A DNA stretch of 64,000 nucleotides, taken from assembly GCA_023101885.1 (NCBI GenBank), contig JALPQD010000407.1, positions 1,825,846-1,889,845 on the forward strand, written 5' to 3'. The translations under genes and the position numbers were made by a program. Each line of letters opens with the position of its first letter. Positions within the stretch are counted from its first letter, which is position 1. The stretch comes from Typhlomys cinereus. Its lineage: Eukaryota > Chordata > Mammalia > Rodentia > Platacanthomyidae. The notes below the pieces were generated by a model. It saw only the letters and a list, made by a program, of their open reading frames with translations, was not told the origin of the DNA and did not search any database. This document shows positions 23,420 to 37,064 of the stretch, in pieces.

Positions 23420-26400
23420 ACTATGTGGGCCTGTGGAGGCCCCAAGGGTGACTTAGGAATCATCCTGGACTGTTCCATCTCCCTTTTGCTTTGTGTCCAG
23501 GCTCCACCTTCTGAGGCGGAAAGTACAGTCCACTGCCATTTCTGCCTGGTGGTTTTACTTGGGATCTGGATCCCACCTCAGAGTCTTCTGCTCACTGGGC
23601 AGAGCTGCGGCCTCTAAGCCGCTCTCCAGCTCCTCGCGCGATACTCTCGACACATCTATTTATCGCCGGTGCCCGAGGGTTTCTTGCCCACGGGTCCAAC
23701 AGACAGGGCAGCAACCGGGCCGTGCAGCTGCAGGTGACGCTCGACGCTGAGGACACAGACACCCTGTGAGATCGGATCGACGGGGGCAGGTGGCATCGAT
23801 CCTGATGGATGAGGCCAGGGCGCCAGCCACAGCCGGCCTCGTGGTTGATGAATGAATGTGCGATCCGCTGTGCGTTCCGCTTCACTCGGACGCTTCCAGG
23901 CCTGCTGACAGGGCTTGGGAAAGGTTTGTGGGAGCCTGGAGGAATTCTGGGCGCCGGGGAGGGGCTGGGGAGGCCTTGGCGAGAGGACCCTGGCTCGGCT
24001 CTGGCTTGTGTCCTGCTGTGCCGGGCTTAGGCCTCCCCCACAGTGCGCTGGGATCCGTCATTGGCCCACTCTTCCCAAAGTCTCCGAAACCCCAGAAGAG
24101 GGGCCCAGAGCACTGTGTCGTCGCCATGCGACGTGCTGGCAGACCAACTGAAGAATATTTCTCCAGTGAGGTGCTTGTAAAAAACATTCTGAGAACCATA
24201 AAATCAATTGTGTTCACAAGAGAAAGCTGTTTCAGGGAACTCTCCTGCCCGTTCCAGCCGAAGGAGCAAGCTGGCGCGAGCTCTACAGGAGCCCCAACCC
24301 CACCCGGGGGCCACCCAGCATGCCACGGGGCCGGTGCGTCTTGTGTGCGACACTGAGAGGCATGCCGCGTCGGACAGGAATGCATCCTCCACATGGACGT
24401 GCCCGGCGCACAGAGGAAGATCCTTCTTCCTCTCTAACGGCCTGGGTCTTCCAGAACAGTCTAACACACCAGCTGCCCTGCGAAAAGTTTGCTTCATCCC
24501 AGAGATGGGAGGCCTGCTGGGGCAGCGGGCTTGTCCACGGGGCAGCAGGGGATGGGAGCGGCGTCACCCCCGAGCTGCAGCGTCACCCCACAGCTGCAGA
24601 GACCCAGGCTGGCCCCGTCCTGCCCCCGGGTCGTTTCCCCAACCCTCAGTGTCCCCTCTGCGGGTTGCCTGTTGGGGTTTGGGTTGTATCTCTTGTGTAC
24701 CCCTCATCTTGATCAGAGGTTGGGCCTAGTGACTCAGAGCAAACAGGGCACGGAGAGGCGACTAGTCTGTTACCTGGAGGCCACGGCAGATGGTGGAAAG
24801 CATGCACCTCGCTGCCCAAAGCCTTGGTCGGCTCCGTGGGATCAGTCCTGGCTCAGCGCGCCGTAGCCCAGCTCCTCGAAATGCTCCAGCGTCAGGGCAC
24901 GCCATCTTCCCGTGCGTGGTAACACGCAATCCAAGGTATGGGGGGGAATTAGCAAGCACTGGACAAAGGCAAGCTCACCACACTGGAGTGGGGGCTCTCT
25001 CTTCCCCCCACACCAACACTGGAGTGGGGGCTCTCATCTCCACACAGCAACGCGAAGTCAGAGATGAGAAACATGAGAGGCTCAGGAAGAAGGAGGAGCC
25101 CCGGCGGGAACGGAAGATGCCAGTTTGTGCGAGGCCATGCGCCAGTCACACGGGGGGGGGGGGTCTGTGTGCAAAAGCTGGTCCAGCAGCCAGGTGAGCG
25201 TTAGCCAGCCTCTTCCTGAGTGGCCCAAGTTTGAATCAGGGAGTGGTTGTGCCAGTTTGTGAATGTGCAAGGATTCGCCGACACGTTCCTTTTAAACAAG
25301 CGTGTCATGAAAGATGTATCTCCATTGAATATTATTTTAAATGAGAAAATAAAATGGTAAATGAAACAAAGAGATGGGAATCCTGGCTGCTTGTAGAAGA
25401 TATTGAAGACACTCGTGTCTTGTTATTGACAGAATGTCCAGAATTTGCTCCAGAGCAGGCAGCTGGGCAAAACAGGTAAGACTGGCAAGGAAAAAACTCT
25501 AGAATAAATATAAAGCAACAGGAGGCGGTGTGGGGGGGGGGAATAGACCCTTCTTTGTTGTGGCTGTAGGTGCTCTGGGACCACCAGAGTCCAAGAGGAA
25601 GTGAAATCCACAGGGAAGGTGGGCCCTGGGGCTACTAGGAAGTACAGAGATGCTGAGAGCAGGTGACAGCCCTGTGTCTGGGTTGCCGTGAAAACTTGTA
25701 GCATTGGGACCAGGAGACGCCGCTCTCCTGATGACAAGGGGCCAGAGTGACCATGGAGCCCAGGGCCCCGCTCACCTCCCCAGGTCCACTCTGGGCAGCT
25801 TGTCCTCTTGGCTGGACTGAATCTGCCATGGAGCCCCCCTCCAGGGACTCCCCCAGGGTCCCCGTCAACCAGAGATGTCATCTGTCGTCTGCCGTCTGCC
25901 CTCCCCGACCCTCTCCCCACTGCCTGCCCGGTCCAGTCACGCAGGAAGAGAGGAGGAGCTTGGCAGCCTGTCCCTGGCTCTCGAGGCTGCTGTTGATGTT
26001 GTCACTTGTTCACCTCAAGGACAACAGGAGTCCAACAAGGCACTTCCAACGTGATGCCGGGATCTGAGCATGCCTGCGACGTGGCAGGAGCAGGAGAATT
26101 CCGCCAAAGCCGTGATCTAGAGCGGCAAGCAGCCTGTGCAGTTGAAATATCAGGTCAGAAACCGAATCAGAGCCAAACACACAGAGCTGGAAAATGAGGC
26201 TCCCGGAGGCAGCGAGGCTGAGAAGATGTGCATTGATTTCCTGCTGGGCGCAGGCTCCGGGGGTCTGGAGCCAATAAAGAGATCTCACTGCACGAGGTGA
26301 CAATAGCCCCGGCCCTCCCTGCCACCCGTGACGCTCGGTATTGAACCACGCTGCCACCACTTACGGGGCTCAAAGCTGCTGTCAAATCGAACACAAGCTT

Positions 26401-26585
26401 TCCACAACTGGCTTCCTGGGAGCAATGCCCCAATCCCTTGCACTTCTTTTCGGGGTGTTGGCTACAGGTGGTCTTTCTACTGTCTGTCTGTGCTTCTGTC
26501 CTGTGCTGCATGCAAAGGCAGAATGAGGCAAAGTGCAAGTCTGCAGACAACACCATCCGCCTTGCACTGCTGCACGCACAGAGCG
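23420..26585. other. Intergenic sequence, no gene seen
   Basis: Moderately GC-rich around 23600-24000. No exon with a recognised domain. Frames of 130-173 codons at 23856-24729 overlap on both strands and show biased, non-family sequence. Confidence 0.5.
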
Positions 26586-26587
26586 CT

Positions 26588-27122
26588 CACTTCCTGCACA
26601 CAGCACACGCTTCCTGCACACAGCACACGCTTCCTGCACACCGCACACACTTCCTGCGTGCACATGGCACACGCTTCCTGCTCACAGCACACGCTTCCTG
26701 CACACAGCACACGCTTCCTGCACACCGCACGTGTGCTGCTGCATCACACAGCACACGCTTCCTGCACACAGCACACGCTTCCTGCACACAGCACATGCTT
26801 CCTGCACACAGCACACACTTCCTGCACACCGCACACGCTTCCTGCACACCGCACGTGTGCTGCTGCATCACACAGCACATGCTTCCTGCACACCGCACAC
26901 GCTTCCTGCACACAGCACACACTTCCTGCATGCACACAGCACATGCTTCCTGCACACAGCAATGCTTCCTGCACACAGCACACGCTTCCTGCATGCACAC
27001 GGCACACGCTTCCTGCACACAGCACACGCTTCCTGCACACAGCACACGCTTCCTGCACACAGCACACGCTTCCTGCACACGGCACACGCTTCCTGCACAC
27101 AGCACGTGTGCTGCTGCATGCA
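26588..27122. repeat. 20-bp minisatellite
   Basis: About 25 units of cttcctgcacacagcacacg with variants (accgcacac, atgcacac) and three insertions of the longer cgtgtgctgctgcat segment (about 26729, 26854 and 27105). Confidence 0.95.
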
Positions 27123-27317
27123 CAGAACAGGTTTCTGCTCCCAGAGCTGTGATTCTGGAACCCAGCTCCCTAAGTCTAATCAGAGCCCCATCAATGAACT
27201 CTTCCCAGGACTGGGGACACCCCTAAATTATAAAGATCAGAGAGCCCAAAAAGAGGTCCCTCCTCCACCAGCTGTCAGGGTGGCTGGATTTGAAGGGTTT
27301 CCATTCTGAGCAAAGCA

Positions 27318-27935
27318 ACAGACTCTACACACACACACACTCACACACACACACTCACACACACACACAAACACACCACAGACACACTAACATACCTATA
27401 CACACTATAGACACACACACATACCACAAAGACACACTAATATATACACACTACAAACACACACACACCACAGAGATACACACTCACACACATGACATAC
27501 ACATACTATAGAAACACACACACTAGCATACACATATACACCACAGACACACACACCACAAAGACACACAACCACAGAAATACATACACACTAACATATA
27601 CAGACACACACCACAGATGTACACACACATTCACACACACCACAGATGCACACGTACATACACACCCATTACAGAGATACACACATATACCACAGACACA
27701 CACACACACACACTACAGAGACATACACACATATACACACCACACAGACTCACATATTTATAAACACTCATACACCATGCTCATGCACACATTCTCACAC
27801 TCACACATATGCACACACTCACACACTCCTATACACACATTCAGACACATATATACATCGACACACACACACCTATGCACACACTCACACACATATGTAC
27901 ACTGACACACACACACACCTATTCACACATTCATG
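27318..27935. repeat. (CA)n-rich tract
   Basis: About 600 bp of CACA with CATA, CAGA and CTCA interruptions. Confidence 0.93.
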
Positions 27936-28227
27936 TAGTTGGGGCACATCCCAAGGGCATATCAGGGTCAGGCTGAGACCACGTGCAGCACCATGGAGAA
28001 CAGAACCCAGAGCACCTGTGCAGCAGAGTCTAGCTGGACTCTGAGTCAGGGCCCCAGGGCCCCAAAACTTCAATGCACATCTCAGGAACTCAGTGAACCT
28101 ATGCTTGTATGAGTCGGGCGAACTCCCGACACTCCCAGACCCCCAGGCCCTTGGTCTTCTCTCCCCGGAATAGGACACAGGGCTCAGCCTTGTGTTTGTC
28201 TGGCTACTCGAGGACAGCGGAAAGAGC

Positions 28228-28696
28228 TAAAGAAAGTCCTCCTGCATCAGAGGGGCACAGGGCTCAGGGCTGGTCCTGCATCATAGGTGGGCACAGGGCT
28301 CAGGGCTGGTCCTGCATCAGAGGGGCACAGGGCTCAGGGCTGGTCCTGCATTAGAGGGGCACAGGGCTCAGGGCTGGTCCTGCATCATAGGTGGACACAG
28401 GGCTCAGGGCTGGTCCTGCATCATAGGTGGGCACAGGGCTCAGGGTTGGTCCTGCATCAGAGGGGGCACAGGGCTCAGGGCTGGTCCTGCATCAGAGGGG
28501 CACAGGGCTCAGGGCTGGTCCTGCATCAGAGGGGCACAGGGCTCAGGGCTGGTCCTGCATTAGAGGGACACAGGGCTCAGGGCTGGTCCTGCATCATAGG
28601 TGGACACAGGGCTCAGGGCTGGTCCTGCATCATAGGTGGGCACAGGGCTCAGGGCTGGTCCTGCATCATAGGTGGGCACAGGGCTCAGGGCTGGTT
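28228..28696. repeat. 34/36-bp minisatellite
   Basis: About 13 units containing cacagggctcagggctggtc and ctgcatcagagggg or ctgcatcataggtggg. Two unit types alternate irregularly. Confidence 0.95.
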
Positions 28697-28699
28697 CAC

Positions 28700-30495
28700 A
28701 GCACCCACTTTACTCACTCTAGTTTCACCTGAACTCTTAGCGCTTGAATGTGAGCTTCCTCTCCCACGTGTCCACATGCCCCACAGCAGCTGGTGGTGCC
28801 CTTCGGGGATGCTGTGGCATCTTTAGGACAGGGGGCCTTGCTGGAGGAAGAAGGTTGCAAGCAGTCAACCTCGAGGGTCACATCAGAGACCTGCCTCTGG
28901 TCTCGCTCCCTGCAGCCCTAGTTCTCTGCTCCCAGCGTGTGCTAAGATGCAGCGAGCCACATCCACTCCGCCCTCACCACTGACTGACCATCTTGGCCAC
29001 CAGCTCCCTGACGCCTTGGTGGCCTGTGTTCCCTGAACCATGAGCCATTGTAAGGTTCTTCTCCCTTGAGTTGTTTCTGGGGAGTATTTGGTCAAAGTGA
29101 CAAAAGGTAATTAAGGCATTAGCTAATGGTCAGGCAGAAAGACAGAAGTGGGCAGTGAGGACCCTTCTGATGACATGCCCCAGGGCTGAGCATCCTTTCA
29201 GCCTGTGTAGCTGCAAGAGAAGCTGGGCAGTGCAGTGCTACCTGAGAGCCCCGTCTTGGCAAATACCCCAAGGTAGGCAGCAAAGACTTCAGCTCATGAA
29301 GGAGAAGGAAAGGCACCCCATGGCACAGCTACTGGTCTGTTGGAGGCCCTCTGGGGCCTCTGCCTCCTGTGCCCTCCCTGCTCACGCCAGCCATTTAACC
29401 TCCACCTGAGCAGGATCGGAGCATTCCTGTCATTGAATCCGATCACTGTGCTGACCTCTGCAGTGCATCAACAGGTTATGTGTTTGTTCAAGTGGACTGA
29501 TCACTTTATTGTAGCAGATTCCATTGTAAATGATGCATTTGAAGAATATAAAAGTGTTGAATCTACGTGGTAAAAACTATCTTTAGTGATTGGTCACAAG
29601 GACTACTAAGCAAAACCCCGAAGCCAGGCATTAGATGTCGCTGCATGAGTTACTCTGGCCTTTGCTCTTGGTCATTCACCACAACTACAGGACAAGACCT
29701 CACTACTGAAGACACCGCACACCAGGATTGCGAGATACAGAAATTGGGCAGGAACCAAACTAGGAAATTCCTCCCTGCTGATTAGATTTCTTAGTGCCAG
29801 AAGGATATGCAGGCTGCTGGGGGAAAGATACCAAGACTCTCATGAGCCATGCATCCTGTCAGCTGCACTGATGTGCCAATGAGACAGGTCTACCAGTGCA
29901 ACAGTGGGACAACTGCTGTGGGGTAACCAACCACACTCTGATTAGACTTGAGACCGTTCCACAGAAGGGAATCCTGGAATTGTAAACCTGCTCCACGAAG
30001 AAGCAAAGCTGAGAATAGCTGACCCTAGTGGGGAACTTACTGACTTAGTGTAGCTAAAGCGGCATAGCATCAAACTGCTTCCTCGATATCAGGCATGGGG
30101 CCTGTCAGCTATCAGTGTGGGAAAACCTCATGGACGCCCGTCCCTCCCTCTGATGGGTTCTGGAGAGAGGCAGCCGCTGTCTTCAGTTGTGCCCACTGGT
30201 GAGCGACCAGCTCCCATGGACAAGTCCAAACCCACCAGCACACAGATGACCCTGGTTAAACTCAATGGCCCCTGAAACAGAGACACAAGAGTAAGGAAGA
30301 GGTTGCAGATAAGAGTTCGTGGGAGCTGGAAAAGGTAAAAGAGGGAAGGGTGTGATGTGGGTCAGAACACATCATATACACGCATGAAGCCACCAAGGAA
30401 CAGATTTAATCAGTACAGAGTTAATCAAACCAGCATTCCTATCCCTCCAGGAAAAGAAAAAATGACACGAATTAAGCTTATGATGTTAAACAAAC
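28700..30495. other. Intergenic sequence, no gene seen
   Basis: 29600-30250 has the look of an old rodent interspersed repeat, but I cannot name it. Confidence 0.45.
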
Positions 30496-30497
30496 AA

Positions 30498-30580
30498 AAA
30501 CGAGACTGGAATGCAGTTCAGTGGTACAGCAGTTGTCTAACATGTGTGAGGGCCTGGGTTTCCTCCCTAGAGCCACAAAA

Positions 30581-30621
<41 letters not shown>

Positions 30622-30622
30622 G
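30498..30622 (+). mobile_element. Diverged ID-like SINE with (CA)n tail
   Basis: The text gactggaatgcagttcagtg..ggtacagcag..gggcctgggtttcctcccta parallels the ID consensus (tRNA-Ala-derived), and a 35-bp CA run replaces the usual A tail. Confidence 0.6.
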
Positions 30623-30624
30623 AA

Positions 30625-33235
30625 AATGTCTCTGTCTACTTAATTTCTCTGTGTTGAAAACCATAATACGCAATGATGTAATACACAATTGTATTATAAT
30701 ATAAAATTATATAGCTCACAATTCATTGTAGTATAATAATGTGATGAGATACACTTGTGTCGTGACTCCAACTCACAAAACAAGACCGTGCCAGCTCTGC
30801 CTAGTACAGCCCAGTGACAACCAGAAGCTGTAGCACTTGAAGATGGCACTTTGTCCGTCCTCCCTGCTCCTGGCTATGTGCCCAGGTGGCAGGGCTCTGT
30901 CCCAGGTCCCCTCATCAGGGAGCTCGATCGTCAGTCTCCGTGGTTGGAACAGTGCTTGCTCGGCCTGCCACAGCAGACGAGGGGTTGTGAACTGCTCACG
31001 GGCTCTTAAAGCCTTCTGCAAGAAGTGACACCTGTCACCTTCATTCATTCCACGGGCCAAAGGCACCCTGAGGCAGCAGGAGCACAACCCACTCACACAG
31101 GGAGCAAGACCAGCTCACACAGACGCGGCCTCGTTCATGCGCACTGAGTTCTCCTCAGGCAGCTCCACAGCCAGAGGCCAATTTTCCCAGCTCCATGGCA
31201 GGACGAAGAAAACGGAAGAGAAGCGTGACTGGGAGTGTCGGTGGCCCCAGCAGGGGACAGCGCTGGAACCATCTCTGTGTGCCCGGCCTCCGGGTGTGCC
31301 TGGGCTCGTGAGCTGAGGGCCCTGGCCGAGCCGCCCCTGCCAGCAGAAAGGCTGAGGAGCCGGCACGCGTGTCCCTCGTCACTCACGCATGGGCGTCCCC
31401 GTCCAGTTCCTCCATCTGTGTGCTCGCCCCATGTCAGAAGGCCCTGTGGTGCTCACAGGGCATAAGACCCACCTTCCCTTCTGTTCGCTGGCATCCCTGA
31501 GGCCTGTGAAACCCCAGGAGGCGGCAGGCACCACTCAGTACCCAGTGGTGGGTGGTGGGTGAAATCTAGGCCCTGTCCAGAACGACCCCTGTGGTCCCAC
31601 CTGAGCCTCTGCTGGATGCGCCCTTCTCTTCCTTTCCTGAGGAAGTTGGCTGTGTGTCCTTGTGCGGCGCCACCTCAGGATCTATGGTGCCCACTCACAG
31701 CTGTGTGCCAGGGACTCGGGGGAATCAGAAGACAAACACCCAGTCTCCTGGAGACACAGCCCAGCATGGCAGGGAAAAGAAACGGATTCAGTACACAGGA
31801 CCCCGGCTTCCCACAGTGCTGTCGGGCAGCCCTGGGCACTGAGAGAGGGGATGAGAGCCCCCCAGAGAGACAGTGGAACCCAAGCTGCAACAAGGGAGCT
31901 AGGTGGGGGGGGGTCACGCTAAAGAAATGAACAGAACCTACACCGTGGCGTTTCCAGGCACCTCTCTTGTGAGTGTCCCCCTAAAATCTGTACGCTGACA
32001 CCACAGCACCCAGCATTGAGAATGTGACCACATCTGCAAGTACGGTAGAGGCAGCCAGTCAAGATGACGTCACGGGGCAGATGGCCCATGCCATGTGGAT
32101 GAAGACAGAATCAGGCCCAGACCAGGGAGGGCAGCAGTGGACAGGGCAGGCAGTGACTGCAGAGGGAGAGACCTGGGCCGGCTGCCCCTCACGGACGGAC
32201 CTGCCCACCCATGAGCTCAGGTCTCTGGCCTCCAGAGCGGTGAGATGCTGTGGTCCTGTCTGAAGCCTGCAGCCAGTCAGGGTGGGGAGGACATGCCGGA
32301 AGAAGGGGAGGCAGGACCTCCCCGAAGCCTGGAGCCCAGACTGGCTCCAACTTGCTGTGAGACACGGTTTCCTCCTACAACCAAACCCTGGACAGTGAGC
32401 GCATTGTCACCATCTCCAAACAGAAAATGAGAAGGTTGCTGAGTGCACGAGTCCTTGATCCGGGAACTTTTAAAGTAAGAGGGTGGGTATCTGCGTCCTG
32501 CTTGCAGCTGCACTGGGCCCCACTGTCTCCACCTCGGGTGGTTCTATGACCGTGGAGACATGTATGTGCCTTTTATCTGCAGCCTTCAAGTAACTGAATT
32601 TCAGAAAATTCTCTGAAGTTTTTTTAATATGTAAAAATCAACAGCTCCTGGGGACCTCTGCCCCCCATCTGCCGCCATAGTCAGCAGCAGCAGACATTAC
32701 ACTGGCCTCTGCCTGCAGCTGTCTGGGGTGTGACTGGGGTTGCGGCTGCTCCCTCCAGACCCAGAAGGACATTGCCACTTTCAGGGTGGTCCAGTGGCCC
32801 CATAAAAGGGACATTGCAGTACACACAGCAGCCCACTGCAAAGCCAGGTCAACTCCCTGACCGCCCTGGGTGGCAAGGTTTGATGGAAGTTGTGGGGACC
32901 AATGAAAACAGAGTGGGGCTAATCCACAGAGAGCCCAGCCCCCCAGCTGCCCCCATGGAAGCCCCTTCTCACTTCTTCATCTGCCTGTGAATGCTACTGG
33001 GTGTCCTGTTACCTTCCACATGGAATTGCTGGGGACCAGTGAGTGGAAAAAGCACTCTAAAGCAGTGTGCGTTTCTTACTGTACCACAGGGAAGAAATTC
33101 TTTATTTGTGCAGGGGACCTTTGAAGTCCCTCCTCCGTCAGGTGTTTCTTTCTTTTTTTTATTGGAGGATGATTTTTTTTCCATTTCTTTTCTACCTCCT
33201 AAAGAGCTTCCATTTTATAGTAGTTGTTAAGGTTC
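30625..33235. other. Intergenic sequence, no gene seen
   Basis: No domain-bearing frame, no tandem array and no classified repeat. Confidence 0.5.
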
Positions 33236-33236
33236 A

Positions 33237-33495
33237 CAATCTATTCATACATACAACACACATACACACAGGTGCAAACACAAACTCACACACATGCAAA
33301 TCCACATGCACTCACAAACACACAAGTGTGCACACACATACACACGCATACATGTGCACACTCACACATGTACATAGGCACACAGGTGTGCATACGGGAG
33401 CAAATGCACACTGACATACATGCGCGCATGCACACGCACACACACGCACATAGGCACACCCAGGAGAAAACACACTCAGGCACACACACTCTACG
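33237..33495. repeat. (CA)n-rich tract
   Basis: Imperfect CA repeat with GCAC and TACA variants. Confidence 0.9.
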
Positions 33496-33499
33496 TGCT

Positions 33500-35555
33500 G
33501 GCACCGTTTTGTGGGACTCCAAATCAACCTCGCATGGGTGACTTTTCTCGCCTGGGCCTTCATGAGGTTAACACTGCGGGTGCAGAGTTAAGTTAAAGAC
33601 AATGGGTGGTGTTTGCATTAATGACCTTTTGCTGTTAAATCTGCATTGGGAAATGTGCCTGTGCATTTGGTGCTGAGATGCAGCCGTAGTTTCAACACCA
33701 GCAGGAAGAAATGCAGCTGGGGTGGCAGGCGTCCTGCTCACTGCCCTCGAGCCAGTAGACCACGTGTCACCAACCACCCAGCCAGGCTGCTGTGGCCGTG
33801 TCTTCTCGGATGCCAGCCTGCAGAACAGCCTTCAAGGACCACTACTCAGCGACCCCTCCTTCCGAGGTACCCTGGCTTTGGGGGTCTAGCTTCCGCTCGG
33901 CCTGGCGAAGAAACCTTTCTCTGCTGGATCCCCTGAAGAATGAGGGGCAGGCAGACAAGGCGCTGGGCCGCTGGGAGCGACGGGCCCTGGGCAAGGTTAG
34001 AATGGGCCTCTGTGAGCTCGCAGGCGGCTCAGCCCAGATGCCTGTGCGAGTTGTTGCAGAGTCCAGGTGAGGAGGAGGCAGCGCAGCCAAGCCCCGAGGG
34101 CACAGAGACTTTCCTTCCACATCACGCTCTGGCAGCTGTGCCAGCAGGAAGACAAAAGAGGGATTGAAAGAGGATCTGAGGGGCACAGAGGTGGGGGCAG
34201 CGTCGCCAGCTGCCAGGGCCGCCCACCTGCTGGTCCCCAGCATGCTCTCCTGCTGAGTGTCCCAGGCTGCGGCCCCATTTTCCAGATTGACCACCCTGAA
34301 GCCAGAGAAGGGGCTTTCCCTACAGGCCCCCTGGCCAAAATTTGGGGTATTTCCATCATTTCCACAGAGTGCCAGCCAGGAAGGTCCATGGAACACGGCG
34401 TGAGGGCCAGAGGCAGCTGCCCTGCCCGGCAGGCCGAGTCCAGGCCAGGAGGTGGCTGCTGGTGCCGGCGTCACTGGAGCCAGGACTCGGCCAGGATGAA
34501 GTCAGCTGGGCAGCGGTGGCCTCCTGCTCCCAGGACAGACCTCGAGCTAGGAGCCGCAGCTGGCTTCGGCAGGGATGAAGCAGAATCACACTTGAACTGC
34601 GGGGAAGGTGTGTGAAGAGGGTGCCCTGCGCCATCTGGGTGGGTCGTGCAGAGTCCGGAAGCGTCCGCAGGCTGACGTGTGCTCGTGGTGTTCCTAGATG
34701 TGGCCTCGCCGAGTGAGCGTGAAATGGGCTAAGTCAATCTCAGTGTAGAACTCACATGCGCGCACACACCACACACACCTTGATTTGCGTTTAAACAAGA
34801 AACCTAACTCACATGAACTTGCAGAGCTGCTGGCTGACCTGTCGCTGTGGCTCCTGCGCCTCCCGTTCCCTGCACAGCCTAGAGAAGAGCCCAGAGCTGC
34901 TCCCGCCCTGCGGATGGACATGTCCTTCCTCTACTTCCGTCAAGCGCGTCTCTTCCTACCTTCTATCTGTCCCGATGTGACACTCGCTCCTCATCTGTCT
35001 CCCAGATTTTGACGCAGACAGAAAGATTCCAGACCTGGGACCCAGGCTTCCTTGTGTGGCTCCTGGACGGCTGGACAGTCCAGCAGAAACCAGCGTGTTG
35101 CCCCAGGCAACCCCAGGACTCGGGCTTGGCCCGGCTGGGCCCTGCCCGGTCTCCCCCGTGGACGCCCAGGCTTCTGGGGCAGTTGGCAAATGGGTCCTCT
35201 ATTCCAGCAGCTGCAGAGAGTGCTGGAGGAAAAGCAGCAAGGGAAAAGGCAAAGGCTTTCTGGAGAGAATCTAAGGTCGCTAGCCCTGCCACAGTCGTGA
35301 AGGGAATCTGGTTCCGTGAGGTGGAAGCGATGCGAGAGAGAGGAGGACAGAGAACGGTGTCCTGCAAGAGCCGGGCCTTCTCGGGTCGCCCATCCCTTGC
35401 ATGGAATCTGGGCTGGTGCCACCGGGCACTCCACTATCCTCCTGGAGAGGGAACTCAGAGAAGCAGCACTACAAAAGACTCCTCAGGAGGACCAGAGCAG
35501 GGGCTTCTCCTTGCCTGAGGGCAAGAGGGCGGCTGAGCTTGGGCCCACCTCTCCA
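33500..35555. other. Intergenic sequence, no gene seen
   Basis: Frames up to 210 codons overlap on both strands without any recognisable family. Confidence 0.5.
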
Positions 35556-35559
35556 TCTT

Positions 35560-35770
35560 GGGCCGGCAAAATAGCTCATTGGGTTAGGTGACTGCTCACA
35601 AATCTGGAGACCTGAGTTCAATTCCCAGAAGCGCACATGGTTGAAGGAGAGACCTGACTCATGTAAGTCTGTCCTCTGTCTCCACCCCCGTGCTGGGGTA
35701 CGCTTGTGTACACCTCTCTCTCCTCCCTTTCTTTCTCTCTTTCTCTCAAATAAATAAATAAATATAAACA
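35560..35770 (+). mobile_element. tRNA-derived SINE, family 2, full length
   Basis: Starts gggccggcaaaatagctc, box-B-like cctgagttcaattcccag, then cacatggttgaaggagag, a CT-rich stretch and AAATAAATAAATAAAT tail. Matches the antisense copy at 6373-6577. Confidence 0.85.
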
Positions 35771-36289
35771 GATTAGGCTATCTGGTAAGTCCCAGCTTCC
35801 TGGCTCCAGGCTCTGAGCAAGCTCCTTCCCAGGCCTGTGGTCCAGTCCCGGGCAGGCCACAGAACTGCCAGCCTCAAGTGGTTTCTGGCGCACGGCTGGT
35901 TCGCCCGTCCCTGATCACTCAAATCCATACTTGGGTCTGCTACCCAGCCCGCCAAGAGTCCGGCGGGTTGGAACCGTGGTGAGGACCCGACCAGAACCGC
36001 CGCTCCTTCTCCGTGAATGGCATGTGGGGGAGGGGCAAGAAAGACAAGGAAGAGCCTGAGAACCCAGTCTTCCTGGGGATGGCCTTCCACCGAGCAGTGT
36101 TCACACTGAGACCTGAGACCTCTGGGGACCCTCCATCTAGAAAGGAGAGCAGCTATCTGCCCACTTAACAGTCGCGGAAGCCCCAGCACAGGACGAGCAT
36201 TTGGCCAAATCAGGACCATGAGTCTCCTGCTGTTCTGGGAGGGTGGGGCTGCCCTCCCAGAGCCCGGAGTCCTTGCCAACCAGCCCCGG

Positions 36290-37060
36290 GGTGCCCCTCA
36301 TCTTGCCCCTGCACCCGCGCACACGCGCGCGGCCCGGGCGGAGGGGAAAGTTGGCAAGAGCTGGGCGCCCGCAGGGGAAAGCGTTAATGGGCGGCCGGGT
36401 GGGAGCAGCTCGCTCGCTCGCCCACGTCACGCCGGTGCGGGCTCGGCTGACGACCGCGGCGCCTGGGGACGCCGGCGCGCTCCGCTCTCCAGGTGCTCCG
36501 CCTGGAAATGTCTCCATTAGTTGTCGCCTGCTCCCCGCCGGAGCGCGCGCGCCCAGCGGCCGCGCAGAGCCCTCGCGGGCGGCCAGGACCGGCCGGGCAC
36601 CAGCGCAGGTAGGCAAGGTCCCCGCGCCGCCCCCGCCCCGGGCGCCGAGCCCCTCCCCCGCCTAGGAGGCGGAGAAGGCGGAGGTTCCGCGCGGCCGCCA
36701 AGGGGCGCGGGCGGTGGCGGCGGCGGCGGCGACTCCCCGGTGCGTCCCGGGCTGCGCGCTGCTCCCCGCGGCCCTGGCGCCCCGGCGGCGCGGCCGGGCG
36801 CTTCCCCAGCGCAGGTAGGAAATGGGCTCCGCCGCACAAACTTTGCGAGGATCGCTCTCGCGCCCGAGGGGACAAAGTTTGCTGTTAGCCGAGCGGAGTC
36901 TCCGGGGGCCGCTGCGTTCGCGGCAAGTTTCTGGGAAGCGGGAGGGGAAGGGCGGGAGCGGGCCTCGGGGTGCGGGACGCGGGTCCCCGCGGGCGGTGGG
37001 AGCTGACGTGGGGCGACCTGAGCTCCTGGACACCCGGAGTTCGCTCCCTCCCTCTTGAAG
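36290..37060. promoter_or_regulatory. CpG island upstream of Irx4, possible distal promoter and noncoding first exon
   Basis: The stretch is very GC-rich with abundant CpG, including a run of GGC repeats at about 36712-36732. On the + strand it holds two near-identical splice-donor contexts, ccagcgcag|gtagg, with GT at 36609-36610 and 36815-36816. It lies 3.6-4.4 kb upstream of the Irx4 ATG, so it may be an alternative first exon of Irx4 or the start of a divergent noncoding RNA. The open frames inside are typical of GC-rich DNA and show no protein family. Confidence 0.55.
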
Positions 37061-37064
37061 CAGT

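Noticed and set aside
22968..23617. 270-codon Cys/Val-rich + strand frame
   Set aside because: Lies on a TG-rich tract. Composition comes only from the dinucleotide repeat.
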